This document shows, piece by piece, positions 1-6,642 of a DNA stretch of 6,651 nucleotides. Both the position numbers and the translations under genes were made by a program. The stretch is taken from contig JBKHJB010000128.1 in the NCBI GenBank assembly GCA_046538345.1, positions 1-6,651 on the forward strand. Reading direction: 5' to 3'. The DNA is from PUND01 sp046538345. Lineage in GTDB: Bacteria; Planctomycetota; Phycisphaerae; SM23-33. Every line of letters begins with the position of its first letter. The first letter of the stretch is position 1. The notes under the pieces were generated by a model. That model made no database searches, was not told where the DNA came from, and saw nothing but the letters and a program-made list of their open reading frames with translations.

Positions 1-2303
1 CGCAGCAGGAGGATACCGGCGGCTTTGTTCGGCACGGGATAGCCGCTGTGCAAATCGGGGTCGTGGTGAATCGGCGGCCGGAGGTTCGGCAGACCGACGC
101 AACTGGGACAGCCGCCGTCGCACGGGCATTCGCCCACGATTCGGCGGCACAGCTCCAGCCAATCGGCGAACAGCTCACAGCCCCGCTGGGCGAAGCCCAG
201 ACCGCCGCTGTATCGGTCATACACGACCACCGCGGCTCGGCCGAGGTTGGAGGAGTCCACCATTCCGCTTATGTCCCGACGGTCGCACATCGCCAGCGTC
301 GGAAGCGCCGCGAGCATCAGGTTCCGCACCGCTATCAGCGCCTCGACGGGGTTGTACCCGGCGTTGCCCAGGGTCCGCATAAGCGCCTCGTCGGGCGCCC
401 ACCAGCAGGCCGTCGTCGATAGCGTCTGGGCGGGCAGGTCCAGCTTGCCCTGGCCTATCAGTTCCATCGTGTAGTACTTGACCTTGCGGAAGGCGGTGGT
501 CTGCCAGGTTACGTCCGCCGGTCCGAACGACAGCTCCCCGCCGCAGCGGCTTTCGGTCTGCTCCGGCTCGTGCAGGCGACAGGAGCTGGCCAGCACCGGC
601 TGGGTGTAGTAGTCCACTTCCGCCGGCTCGACGCGGGCGACCTTGCCCTCCGTATCCAGCTCGCGGACGAGATACCCCTGCCCGGCATGAAGGTAAACCG
701 CACCAGGGTAAACCAGCTCCGGTGCGGATATGGAATCCACCTGGGCGATCACCTCCCCTCCGTCGGAGGCGTCCACAATGGCGTAGGTGTCGTCGCTGAT
801 GGTCCGCAGCCCGACGCTCTTGGCGGGGTACTCTGCGCTGGACCAGTAATATCGTCCGTCGATGTGGCGCATCTGGCCGTCATCGGCGTGGATGTCGGCC
901 ACCTGCTTCACCAGCGGCCCGAACCACCGCTCGTCGTCGGCTGAAAGCGGCTTCTCGAAACACGCACAGGAAAGTTGACCGGCGAGAATATGCGGATTCG
1001 TCGGGTCGATAACCCCGCACTCCACGGGCGCGCCGAAAAGATACTCCGGATGCCGCATCAGGTACTGGTCGATGGGGTCCTCGTAGGCGATAAGCACCGC
1101 CAGCGACTCCTGGCTGGTCCGCCCGGCCCGGCCCGCCTGCTGCCACGTCGAGCAGATGGTCCCCGGGAAGCCCACGAGGATGGCTGCGTCCAGCGCGCCG
1201 ACGTCTATCCCCAGCTCCAGCGCGTTTGTTGCGGTCACAGCCAGCAGTCGGCCGCTGAACAGCTCCCGCTCTATCTCCCGCCGCTGCTGAGGCAGATAGC
1301 CCCCGCGATACGGGCGGATGCGCCGGGCGAGGTCGCCTTCGCCGGCAAGCGCCTCGGTCGCGTACTTGTAAACCAACTCCACGACGACCCGCGCCTTGCC
1401 GAACACGATGGTCTGCGCGCGCCGCCGGACAAGCTCGGTGAGCAGATCGACCGCCTCGGCGTTGGCCGATCTCCGCGTCACGCCGTCGTCGCCCGCCACC
1501 GGTGGGTTCCAGAGCACCACGTACTTCCTGCCGCGCGGGGCGCCGTCGTCGTCGATGAGCGTCATCCGCCGTCCCGTGAGTCGCTCGGCCAGCTCCACGG
1601 GGTTGGCGATGGTGGCGGAGGAGCATATCACCCGCGGCCGCGATCCGTAGTGCTCGCACATGCGCAGCAGACGGCGAAGCACGCCCGCGACATGACTGCC
1701 GAAGATGCCGCGGTACGTGTGCAGCTCGTCGATCACAATGGTCCGCAGGTTGCGCAGGAACCTGTGCCACTTGGCGTGCTGAGGAAGTATGCCGACGTGG
1801 AGCATGTCGGGGTTGGTCAGCACGATATTGGCGTCGTTGCGGATGCGCGTCCGGACGTGGCTGGGGGTGTCGCCGTCATAGACGGCCGGAGCGATGACCT
1901 CCGAAAGCTCCGGCGCCTCCGACCACCGCCGCAGGACGCCACACTGGTCCTGCGTCAGCGCCTTTGTGGGGAACATGTACAGCGCGCGGGCGTCGCTGTC
2001 TTCCATGGCGGCTGCGACTACGGGCAGGTTGTAGCACAGTGTCTTGCCGGAAGCGGTGCCCGTGACCACCACCACGTCCCTGCCGTCGGCGACGGCGTCC
2101 ACCGCCTGTGCCTGGTGCGTATAAAGCCGGTGGACATTCTGACGGCGCAGTATGGAGCGCAGGACCTCGGGGATTGCCGCTTGCGGTTCGTCGTAGCGCG
2201 GCTCACGGGCCGGTACTTCCCGAACGTGGACAATCTGGTCTTGATAGCGCCTCTCGGCGGTGATGTCTCGAAGCAGTGTTCGTACGTCCATGGAGACTAT
2301 CAT
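1..2303 (-). CDS. DExH-box DNA repair helicase, MrfA/YprA (Hrq1-like) family with DUF1998/MZB region; 3' end beyond window
   Basis: This is probably an ATP-dependent superfamily 2 DNA helicase acting in cytoplasmic DNA repair. 767 codons are readable without a stop or frameshift; the C-terminus lies beyond base 1. Visible motifs in order: Q-like region YTHQAQAV (61-68); Walker A TGTASGKT (81-88); motif Ia FPTKALTQDQ (111-120); TNPDML (163-168); Walker B DELH (192-195); motif III SAT (229-231); PYRGGYLP (331-338) at the start of the second RecA domain; motif V NALELGIDVG (360-369); motif VI QAGRAGR (389-395). The C-terminal part has DRYSGGLGFA (696-705) and four cysteines at 726, 728, 732 and 735 (CPC...GCPSC), the DUF1998/MZB zinc-binding signature of Bacillus subtilis MrfA, a mitomycin C repair helicase. 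A stop at 2340-2342 bounds the frame. ATG 2303 was chosen, but ATG 2291 or TTG 2327 are possible and none has a good ribosome site. No MrfB-like exonuclease is adjacent. The family is very secure; the substrate is inferred. Confidence 0.93.
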   Translation of the reverse strand, partial: MIVSMDVRTLLRDITAERRYQDQIVHVREVPAREPRYDEPQAAIPEVLRSILRRQNVHRLYTHQAQAVDAVADGRDVVVVTGTASGKTLCYNLPVVAAAMEDSDARALYMFPTKALTQDQCGVLRRWSEAPELSEVIAPAVYDGDTPSHVRTRIRNDANIVLTNPDMLHVGILPQHAKWHRFLRNLRTIVIDELHTYRGIFGSHVAGVLRRLLRMCEHYGSRPRVICSSATIANPVELAERLTGRRMTLIDDDGAPRGRKYVVLWNPPVAGDDGVTRRSANAEAVDLLTELVRRRAQTIVFGKARVVVELVYKYATEALAGEGDLARRIRPYRGGYLPQQRREIERELFSGRLLAVTATNALELGIDVGALDAAILVGFPGTICSTWQQAGRAGRTSQESLAVLIAYEDPIDQYLMRHPEYLFGAPVECGVIDPTNPHILAGQLSCACFEKPLSADDERWFGPLVKQVADIHADDGQMRHIDGRYYWSSAEYPAKSVGLRTISDDTYAIVDASDGGEVIAQVDSISAPELVYPGAVYLHAGQGYLVRELDTEGKVARVEPAEVDYYTQPVLASSCRLHEPEQTESRCGGELSFGPADVTWQTTAFRKVKYYTMELIGQGKLDLPAQTLSTTACWWAPDEALMRTLGNAGYNPVEALIAVRNLMLAALPTLAMCDRRDISGMVDSSNLGRAAVVVYDRYSGGLGFAQRGCELFADWLELCRRIVGECPCDGGCPSCVGLPNLRPPIHHDPDLHSGYPVPNKAAGILLL

Positions 2304-2333
2304 GCCGCCGGCAGGGCGGTGGCTCAAGCGAAA

Positions 2334-2360
2334 TTCGCCTTATGTTAGGTACAAGGCGAA
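2334..2360. repeat. Perfect 8 bp inverted repeat in front of the helicase gene
   Basis: The arms TTCGCCTT (2334-2341) and AAGGCGAA (2353-2360) are exact reverse complements separated by 11 bp. A second small palindrome, GCGAA-A-TTCGC (2329-2339), overlaps the left arm. The element lies between the fucosidase stop and the helicase start. It could be an operator, because the loop holds a -10-like hexamer for the helicase, or an RNA hairpin. As a terminator for the fucosidase transcript it is weak, since no real T tract follows on the minus strand. The repeat is seen directly; its role is inferred. Confidence 0.6.
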
Positions 2361-2368
2361 AGAGGCAA
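2342..2368 (-). promoter_or_regulatory. Weak candidate promoter for the helicase gene
   Basis: On the minus strand TTGCCT (2368-2363) and TAACAT (2347-2342) each match four of six sigma-70 consensus positions, with a 15 bp spacer that is shorter than ideal. Initiation would fall near 2335 and give a leader of about 30 nt to ATG 2303. The -10-like hexamer lies in the loop of the 8 bp inverted repeat, as expected if a repressor bound there. Read-through from the fucosidase gene is equally possible. Confidence 0.22.
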
Positions 2369-2393
2369 CCGTTGGATAAGTTCGCGGCGGCGC

Positions 2394-3401
2394 TTACGGC
2401 AATACGCCCCGAACTCGGCCGACTTCGCGAAGGCATTCGACGTCCGCGTCGCGCAGCAGCCCGCGGGTGTCGGGAGGAGCGTTAATTACGAAATTAGCGC
2501 CGCGGGCATTGGCTTGGGAAATCATGTCCGCGACCCACTGCGGGTCCTGGCAAGTGTCGTCGTCTTCGTGGTAGAACCACTTTCCGCCGGCGAATCGCCC
2601 CTTGCCGGTCCCTCGGCTGAGTGTATAGCAGCTTTCGCCGGGCAGGTAGTCGCCGATGCCGCCGCAGTAGTAGATTTTCTTGTCGTCCTCGGGGGGCAGG
2701 CCCTTCTCGAAAATGCGGAAGTCGCAGGGATACATGATGATCTCACCCTTGCGGCCGCTCGTACCGTTGTCGGCGATCTGGCAGTCCGGTTGGATGGTCT
2801 TGACGTGCTCGTAAATCTCCCGCCAGTACCAGCGGTGGGGGTCCTGGTAGTCCACGCCGCCTTTCTTCCAGCCGCCGTCGAACCACAGCTCGACTATCTC
2901 GCCGTAGTTGGTCAGCAGTTCGGCAAGCTGGCGCTTCATGTAGATGGCGTAGCCGTGATCGTTCTCGTAGCTCGGCTCGTGGCGGTCCCAGAGGGAGTAG
3001 TAAAGCCCGAGCTTCAGTCCGTGGCGACGGCAGGCGTCCGCGGCGAGTCCGACCACGTCCTGCCCGCACGGCGAGGCGGCGACCGAATAGTCGGTCCATC
3101 GGCTCGGCCAGAGGCAGAACCCGTCGTGGTGCTTGGTGACCAGCAGGAGGTACCCCGCACCGGCGGCTTTGGCGGCACGGCACCATTGGTCGCAGTCCAG
3201 CTCCGTGGGTGCGAAGCTCTCGGCCGGGAGGGTGCCGTCGGACCACTCGGCGTCGTTGAAGGTGTTCACTCCGAAGTGGAGAAACACGCCGAATTGAAGT
3301 TCCAGCCAGGTCTTCTGCGCTTCGGTGGGCACAACTTCGGCCTTGCCGGTCTCGTGGGCGTGGCGGACTTCCTGCTCGTTACGGTAGGGGTCGAACGACA
3401 T
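2394..3401 (-). CDS. GH29 alpha-L-fucosidase-like glycoside hydrolase, short cytoplasmic form
   Basis: This is probably a retaining glycoside hydrolase of family 29, which removes alpha-L-fucose from glycans. The 335-residue protein shows the family's barrel motifs in order: LQFGVFLHFGVNTF (35-48), YLLLVTKHHDGFCLW (84-98) with the sugar-binding histidine pair, GLKLGLYYSLWDRHE (128-142), and ELWFDGGW (171-178) with Asp175 as the expected nucleophile. Glu232 in CDFRIFE matches the position of the acid/base Glu of the Thermotoga maritima enzyme (motif DFKTAE), aligned from memory. NFVINAPPDTRG (303-314) resembles the late conserved NxxP segment. The protein ends just after the barrel, so it lacks the usual C-terminal beta-sandwich, and it is shorter than typical members (about 400-600 residues). 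It has no signal peptide or membrane segment, which suggests an intracellular substrate such as imported oligosaccharides. Fucose specificity is not proven by sequence. It is divergent from the kinase gene and lies 90 bp upstream of the helicase. Confidence 0.87.
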   Translation of the reverse strand: MSFDPYRNEQEVRHAHETGKAEVVPTEAQKTWLELQFGVFLHFGVNTFNDAEWSDGTLPAESFAPTELDCDQWCRAAKAAGAGYLLLVTKHHDGFCLWPSRWTDYSVAASPCGQDVVGLAADACRRHGLKLGLYYSLWDRHEPSYENDHGYAIYMKRQLAELLTNYGEIVELWFDGGWKKGGVDYQDPHRWYWREIYEHVKTIQPDCQIADNGTSGRKGEIIMYPCDFRIFEKGLPPEDDKKIYYCGGIGDYLPGESCYTLSRGTGKGRFAGGKWFYHEDDDTCQDPQWVADMISQANARGANFVINAPPDTRGLLRDADVECLREVGRVRGVLP

Positions 3402-3407
3402 CTGCTT

Positions 3408-3413
3408 TCCTTT
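3408..3413 (-). promoter_or_regulatory. Ribosome binding site of the fucosidase-like gene
   Basis: On the minus strand AAAGGA sits 6 nt before ATG 3401. This is good Shine-Dalgarno spacing and supports that start; it is the clearest ribosome site in the window. Confidence 0.6.
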
Positions 3414-3429
3414 CGTTGTTGAGCGTGAA

Positions 3430-3458
3430 GGTATGCGCTACCGGCAAGGCGCAGTCAA
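3430..3458 (-). promoter_or_regulatory. Candidate sigma-70 promoter for the fucosidase-like gene
   Basis: On the minus strand TTGACT (3458-3453) matches the -35 consensus at five of six positions. A 17 bp spacer follows, then CATACC (3435-3430), a poor -10 matching about three of six. Transcription would begin roughly 20-25 nt before the ATG at 3401, so the leader would be short but would include the AAAGGA ribosome site. The weak -10 suggests either an activator or that this is a chance match. Confidence 0.33.
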
Positions 3459-3474
3459 GTGTGCTCGGGGAAAC

Positions 3475-3503
3475 TTGGTTGCGGACCGAGATGGCGTTAA
3501 AAT
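3475..3503 (+). promoter_or_regulatory. Candidate sigma-70 promoter for the kinase-regulator operon
   Basis: TTGGTT (3475-3480) and TAAAAT (3498-3503) are separated by 17 bp. The -10 matches five of six consensus positions and lies in a locally AT-rich patch of otherwise GC-rich DNA; the -35 matches three of six. Initiation near 3510 would give a leader of about 30 nt to ATG 3542. It lies back to back with the candidate fucosidase promoter, so a protein bound here could affect both directions. Confidence 0.4.
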
Positions 3504-3541
3504 AGCGAAGCTTTGGCACAGCATGTCCGGACGGCGCTTCC

Positions 3542-5809
3542 ATGGATAAACAAAGGTCCATCCGCATAGCGGCGATTGTCGGCCTGTGGGCATTGGCCGG
3601 CGTTGTGCTGTACATAGCCGAGCAGGCGAACTATCTGCTGTATCACTCCCTGGCGGAGTTCTTCAGCATAGCCGTTGCGGGCAGCATATTCCTGATAGTC
3701 TGGAACGCCCGGCGTTTTATCGACTCCGGTTACATGCTGCTGGTGGGGGTGGCGTACCTGTTCGTGGCAGGGTTCGACCTGCTGCATACCCTCGCCTACA
3801 AAGGGATGGGCATCTTTGACGGGTACGGGGTGGATCTGGCGACTCAACTGTGGATATCGGCGCGGTACATGGAAGCGGGCTCACTGCTGCTGGCGTTTAT
3901 CTTCGTCCGCCGCAAACTCAAGATCGTCCCGGCGGTCGGCGCTTATGCCGTGGTCTTCGCTCTGGTGCTGCTTTCCATCTTCCGCTGGAATATTTTTCCG
4001 GTGTGCTACGACGCCGCCGCCGGAGCACTGACGCCGTTCAAAATCGTCAGCGAGTACGTTGTGGCGGGTATGTGCTTAACCGCCATTGTACTGCTGTACC
4101 GCTTCCGACGATTTTTCAGCGGGACGGCTCTGACGCTGCTGACGGCGTCGTTGGCGACAACGGCGGCCGCCGAGGTGGTCTTCACGCTCTATACTGATCC
4201 CTTCGGGCCCGCCAATCTGGTCGGTCATGTGCTGAAGATTCTGTCTTTCTACCTCATTTACCGCGCACTGGTGAGCACGGCGCTTATGGACCCTTACGGT
4301 TCGCTCTGGCGGAACCTCAAACAGAGCGAGCAAGCGCTGCAGCGCGCCCGCGACGGTCTGGAAGTACGCGTCCGGGAGCGGACGGCCGACCTGGAGCACG
4401 CGGTGGATGCGCTTCAGGGAGAGATAGCCGAACGCAGGGAAGCCGAGCGGCGTCTCGAGAATGCCCGGTTATACGCCGAGAGCATCGTCAAGACGGTCCA
4501 CGAGCCGCTGATGGTCATGGACGCCGAGCTGCGCGTGGTGTCGTGTAATCCGGCTTTCTACGAGCTTTTCCTCAGGCGACCGCAAGATACAGAGGGCAGG
4601 GGGCTTTACGAGATCGGCGGCGGGCAGTGGGATATCCCAGCGCTGCACGCCCGGCTTAAGGAAGTGCTTTCCGGCGGTGTTTCCCTGAACGATTTCGAGG
4701 TGCATCACGAGCTGTCCGGCGTCGGAGAGCGCATAATGTTGCTCAACGCCCGCCGTATCGATCGCGGCTCGGGGCACGAGCCGCTGATCCTGCTGGCTAT
4801 ACGCGATATAACCGAACAGCGACGCGCACAGGAGGTAGCCAGGTCCGAAAGGCACCGTCTTTTCTCGCTGCTGAACTTCCTGCCGGGGTATGTCGCACTG
4901 AAAGACCGCGACTACCGAATCCGCTTCTTCAACCGCACGTTCATGGACACGTTCGGCCGCCCCGGTCAGACGCCTTGTTACAAGCTTCAGTTCGGCAGGG
5001 AGACGCCCTGCGAGGATTGCGGATTGCCGGAAGTGCTTACGACGCGCGAGCTGAACGATTGGGAGCGCACCTGTCCTGACGGGCAGAGCTGGCACGTGTG
5101 GGCGTATCCGTTTACGGACACAGACGGTACGGAGTTGATGCTGGAACTGGGTATCAACGTCACCCAGCGTCGTCGCCTGGAGGCCGAGGTCGTCGAAACG
5201 AGCGAGACGCAGCGTCGCCGCATCGGGCGCGACCTGCACGACTCGCTGGGGCAGAACCTCACCGGTCTGGGATACCTGTTCCAGAGCGTGGCGGGCAAGC
5301 TGAGCAGTCAATCGGAAAGTGACGCGAGGTTGGTCCGCCAGATAAGCGATCTTATCAACAAGTGTGTAGCGCAGGTGCGCGCTTTGGCGCGGGGTCTGGA
5401 CCCGGTCGGTCTGCACGAGGACGGCATAGCGGCCGGTTTGCGGGAGCTGGTGAGCAACGTGGAGTCCTACTTCGGCGTGCCCTGCAAGCTTCACTGCGAC
5501 GGCCCGGTGCACGTCGGTGACGACCTGCAGGCCACCCAGATATACCACATCGCCCGAGAGGCGGTTAACAACGCGGCAAAGCACGCCCAGGCGAGCAATA
5601 TAGACGTCTATCTCAAGGACGGCGGCGATGAGGTAGTCGTTCGCGTAATCGACGATGGAAAGGGCATCGCCGACGAGTCGCGGAAGAGCAACGGCATGGG
5701 GCTGCGGGTGATGGGCCACCGTGCCGCCTCCATAGGCGCGACGCTGATGATCTCGGAGTCCGCCGCCGGCGGGACGGAGGTTACCTGCACGCTTCCCAAA
5801 GGCCGCTGA
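3542..5809 (+). CDS. MASE3 membrane sensor histidine kinase with two PAS domains (NarX/HisKA_3 type)
   Basis: This is the sensor of a two-component system: it should autophosphorylate on histidine and pass the phosphate to the regulator encoded just downstream. The 755-residue protein begins with a MASE3 membrane sensor (about 8-245). Roughly eight hydrophobic helices are visible, with typical motifs YHSLAEFFSI (34-43), DLLHTLAYKGM (79-89) and TQLWISARYMEA (101-112). A charged coiled coil (about 257-310) leads to PAS1 (about 311-427) and PAS2 (about 435-545). PAS2 carries Cys479, Cys490, Cys493 and Cys511. The HisKA_3 segment has RRRIGRDLHDSLGQ with His566 as phosphoacceptor. The ATPase domain shows an N box (EAVNNAAKHA, 673-682), DDGKG (704-708) and GMGLRVMGHR (718-727). 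ATG 3542 is the only usual start after the stop at 3503-3505, yet no clear Shine-Dalgarno precedes it. The MASE3 ligand is unknown in general, so the signal cannot be named. Confidence 0.93.
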   Translation: MDKQRSIRIAAIVGLWALAGVVLYIAEQANYLLYHSLAEFFSIAVAGSIFLIVWNARRFIDSGYMLLVGVAYLFVAGFDLLHTLAYKGMGIFDGYGVDLATQLWISARYMEAGSLLLAFIFVRRKLKIVPAVGAYAVVFALVLLSIFRWNIFPVCYDAAAGALTPFKIVSEYVVAGMCLTAIVLLYRFRRFFSGTALTLLTASLATTAAAEVVFTLYTDPFGPANLVGHVLKILSFYLIYRALVSTALMDPYGSLWRNLKQSEQALQRARDGLEVRVRERTADLEHAVDALQGEIAERREAERRLENARLYAESIVKTVHEPLMVMDAELRVVSCNPAFYELFLRRPQDTEGRGLYEIGGGQWDIPALHARLKEVLSGGVSLNDFEVHHELSGVGERIMLLNARRIDRGSGHEPLILLAIRDITEQRRAQEVARSERHRLFSLLNFLPGYVALKDRDYRIRFFNRTFMDTFGRPGQTPCYKLQFGRETPCEDCGLPEVLTTRELNDWERTCPDGQSWHVWAYPFTDTDGTELMLELGINVTQRRRLEAEVVETSETQRRRIGRDLHDSLGQNLTGLGYLFQSVAGKLSSQSESDARLVRQISDLINKCVAQVRALARGLDPVGLHEDGIAAGLRELVSNVESYFGVPCKLHCDGPVHVGDDLQATQIYHIAREAVNNAAKHAQASNIDVYLKDGGDEVVVRVIDDGKGIADESRKSNGMGLRVMGHRAASIGATLMISESAAGGTEVTCTLPKGR

Positions 5810-5824
5810 CGGCGGTATCATATC

Positions 5825-5828
5825 GGGG
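5825..5828 (+). promoter_or_regulatory. Short-spaced G-rich ribosome site before the response regulator
   Basis: GGGG lies only 2 nt before ATG 5831, closer than usual. The gap after the kinase stop is 21 bp, so translational coupling could make up for a weak site. The conserved REC fold begins at about residue 11 (VRIVVVDDHP), so the start is plausible but rests on little else. Confidence 0.35.
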
Positions 5829-5830
5829 AC

Positions 5831-6508
5831 ATGTCCAAGGAACACCGCCATCAGGAAGCAGTCAGGATCGTAGTAGTTGACGATCATCCTATCGTCCGTC
5901 AGGGCATAAAAATGCTCACCGACCAGGAAGCCGACCTGGATGTTTGCGGCGAGGCGGAAAGCGCGTCCGAGGCCCTGCGCATCGTGGAGAAGACCCGCCC
6001 GGACGTGGCGATAGTGGACCTGACACTGAAAGACAGTTTCGGTCTTCAACTCATAAAGGATATCCGCAGGGACTGTCCGAATACACACGTTCTCGTTCTG
6101 TCGATGCGCGATGAGTCGCTCTATGCGGAACGCGCTCTGCGCGCGGGCGCCAGGGGATATGTCACCAAGGAGGAAGGGCCGGGAAAAGTCATAGAGGGAT
6201 TGCGGCGGATACTCGCCGGCGAGGTCTATGTAAGCGAGAAGATGGCCTCCAAAGTTCTCAGTCGCTTCGCCGAGGGCGAAGACCCCGGACAGTCGCCGGT
6301 GGAAAAACTCACCGACCGGGAGATGGAAATCTTTCGCATGATAGGCGAGGGGTTACCCGCCCGCGAAATCGCCGAGAAGCTGCATGTCAGCGTCAAGACG
6401 GTGGACTCACATCGCGAGCACATCAAGGAAAAGCTTGGCGTCGGCAGCGCGAGCGAGCTTCTCCGTCAGGCACTGCAGTGGTTTCAGGGAAGCGGAGACC
6501 AGCAGTAA
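5831..6508 (+). CDS. NarL/FixJ-type response regulator (REC + LuxR HTH)
   Basis: This is the likely output partner of the kinase upstream: phosphorylation of the receiver should control DNA binding and transcription. The 225-residue protein has a REC domain (about 11-130) with the acidic pair Asp17-Asp18, phosphoacceptor Asp63 (IVDLTL), Ser91 in the Thr/Ser switch position (LVLSM), Tyr110 and conserved Lys113 (GYVTKEEG). After a short linker comes a LuxR-type helix-turn-helix (about 157-216): LTDREMEIFRMIGEG, then AREIAEKLHVSVKTVDSHR with the recognition helix around 186-197, and EKLGV. Length and all key residues are normal for the family. It lies 21 bp after the kinase with no promoter seen between them, so the two are almost certainly one operon. 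Its targets are unknown; the divergent glycosidase or its own operon are candidates. Confidence 0.95.
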   Translation: MSKEHRHQEAVRIVVVDDHPIVRQGIKMLTDQEADLDVCGEAESASEALRIVEKTRPDVAIVDLTLKDSFGLQLIKDIRRDCPNTHVLVLSMRDESLYAERALRAGARGYVTKEEGPGKVIEGLRRILAGEVYVSEKMASKVLSRFAEGEDPGQSPVEKLTDREMEIFRMIGEGLPAREIAEKLHVSVKTVDSHREHIKEKLGVGSASELLRQALQWFQGSGDQQ

Positions 6509-6526
6509 GCATTTTAAGGGGTAGCC

Positions 6527-6569
6527 CGTACAGTTTACCTGCTTTGCCTATGTTTACAGGTGGCGTACG
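6527..6569. repeat. Imperfect hairpin and GTTTAC direct repeat after the response regulator
   Basis: CGTAC (6527-6531) pairs with GTACG (6565-6569), and ACCTG (6537-6541) with CAGGT (6557-6561), forming a broken stem. GTTTAC also occurs twice in the same orientation (6533-6538 and 6552-6557), 19 bp apart. It might help end the operon transcript, but no T tract follows, so a standard intrinsic terminator is not supported. The short arms could be chance. Confidence 0.2.
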
Positions 6570-6600
6570 TCGGCCTGTTCTTGGCCTCGTAGACCCGGGC

Positions 6601-6642
6601 CGCACAGTTATCCACAGCGGCGGATCAGTGCCGAACTGTGCG
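6601..6642. repeat. Perfect 9 bp inverted repeat in the 3' non-coding region
   Basis: CGCACAGTT (6601-6609) and AACTGTGCG (6634-6642) are exact reverse complements with a 24 bp spacer. The rest of 6509-6651 has no gene that I can support. No T tract follows on the plus strand, so this looks less like a terminator than a protein-binding dyad, an RNA hairpin, or part of the unseen next gene's control region. Confidence 0.5.
6608..6616 (+). promoter_or_regulatory. Consensus DnaA-box-like sequence, single copy
   Basis: TTATCCACA is identical to the strong Escherichia coli DnaA box (TTATNCACA). It overlaps the left arm of the 9 bp inverted repeat. I saw no second box nearby in the window, so an origin is not supported. 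It may be a single DnaA-responsive site for a gene beyond the window, or chance. Confidence 0.3.

Noticed and set aside
975..2348. Open frame of 457 codons on the plus strand.
   Set aside because: It lies wholly opposite the helicase, whose minus-strand frame has every helicase motif. The plus frame has no recognisable domain; GC-rich codon use on the other strand explains the lack of stops.
2304..2393. Intrinsic terminator for the fucosidase-like gene.
   Set aside because: The 8 bp stem has an 11 nt loop and is not followed by a T tract on the minus strand, so it does not meet the usual terminator pattern.
2514..3422. Open frame of 302 codons on the plus strand, opposite the fucosidase-like gene.
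   Set aside because: The valine- and alanine-rich translation is typical of the reverse strand of a GC-rich gene, and the GH29 motifs are on the minus strand.
4469..6088. Open frame of 539 codons on the minus strand.
   Set aside because: It runs opposite the kinase C-terminal half and the regulator N-terminus, across a real gene boundary, and its translation has no known motif. It is a shadow of the plus-strand genes.
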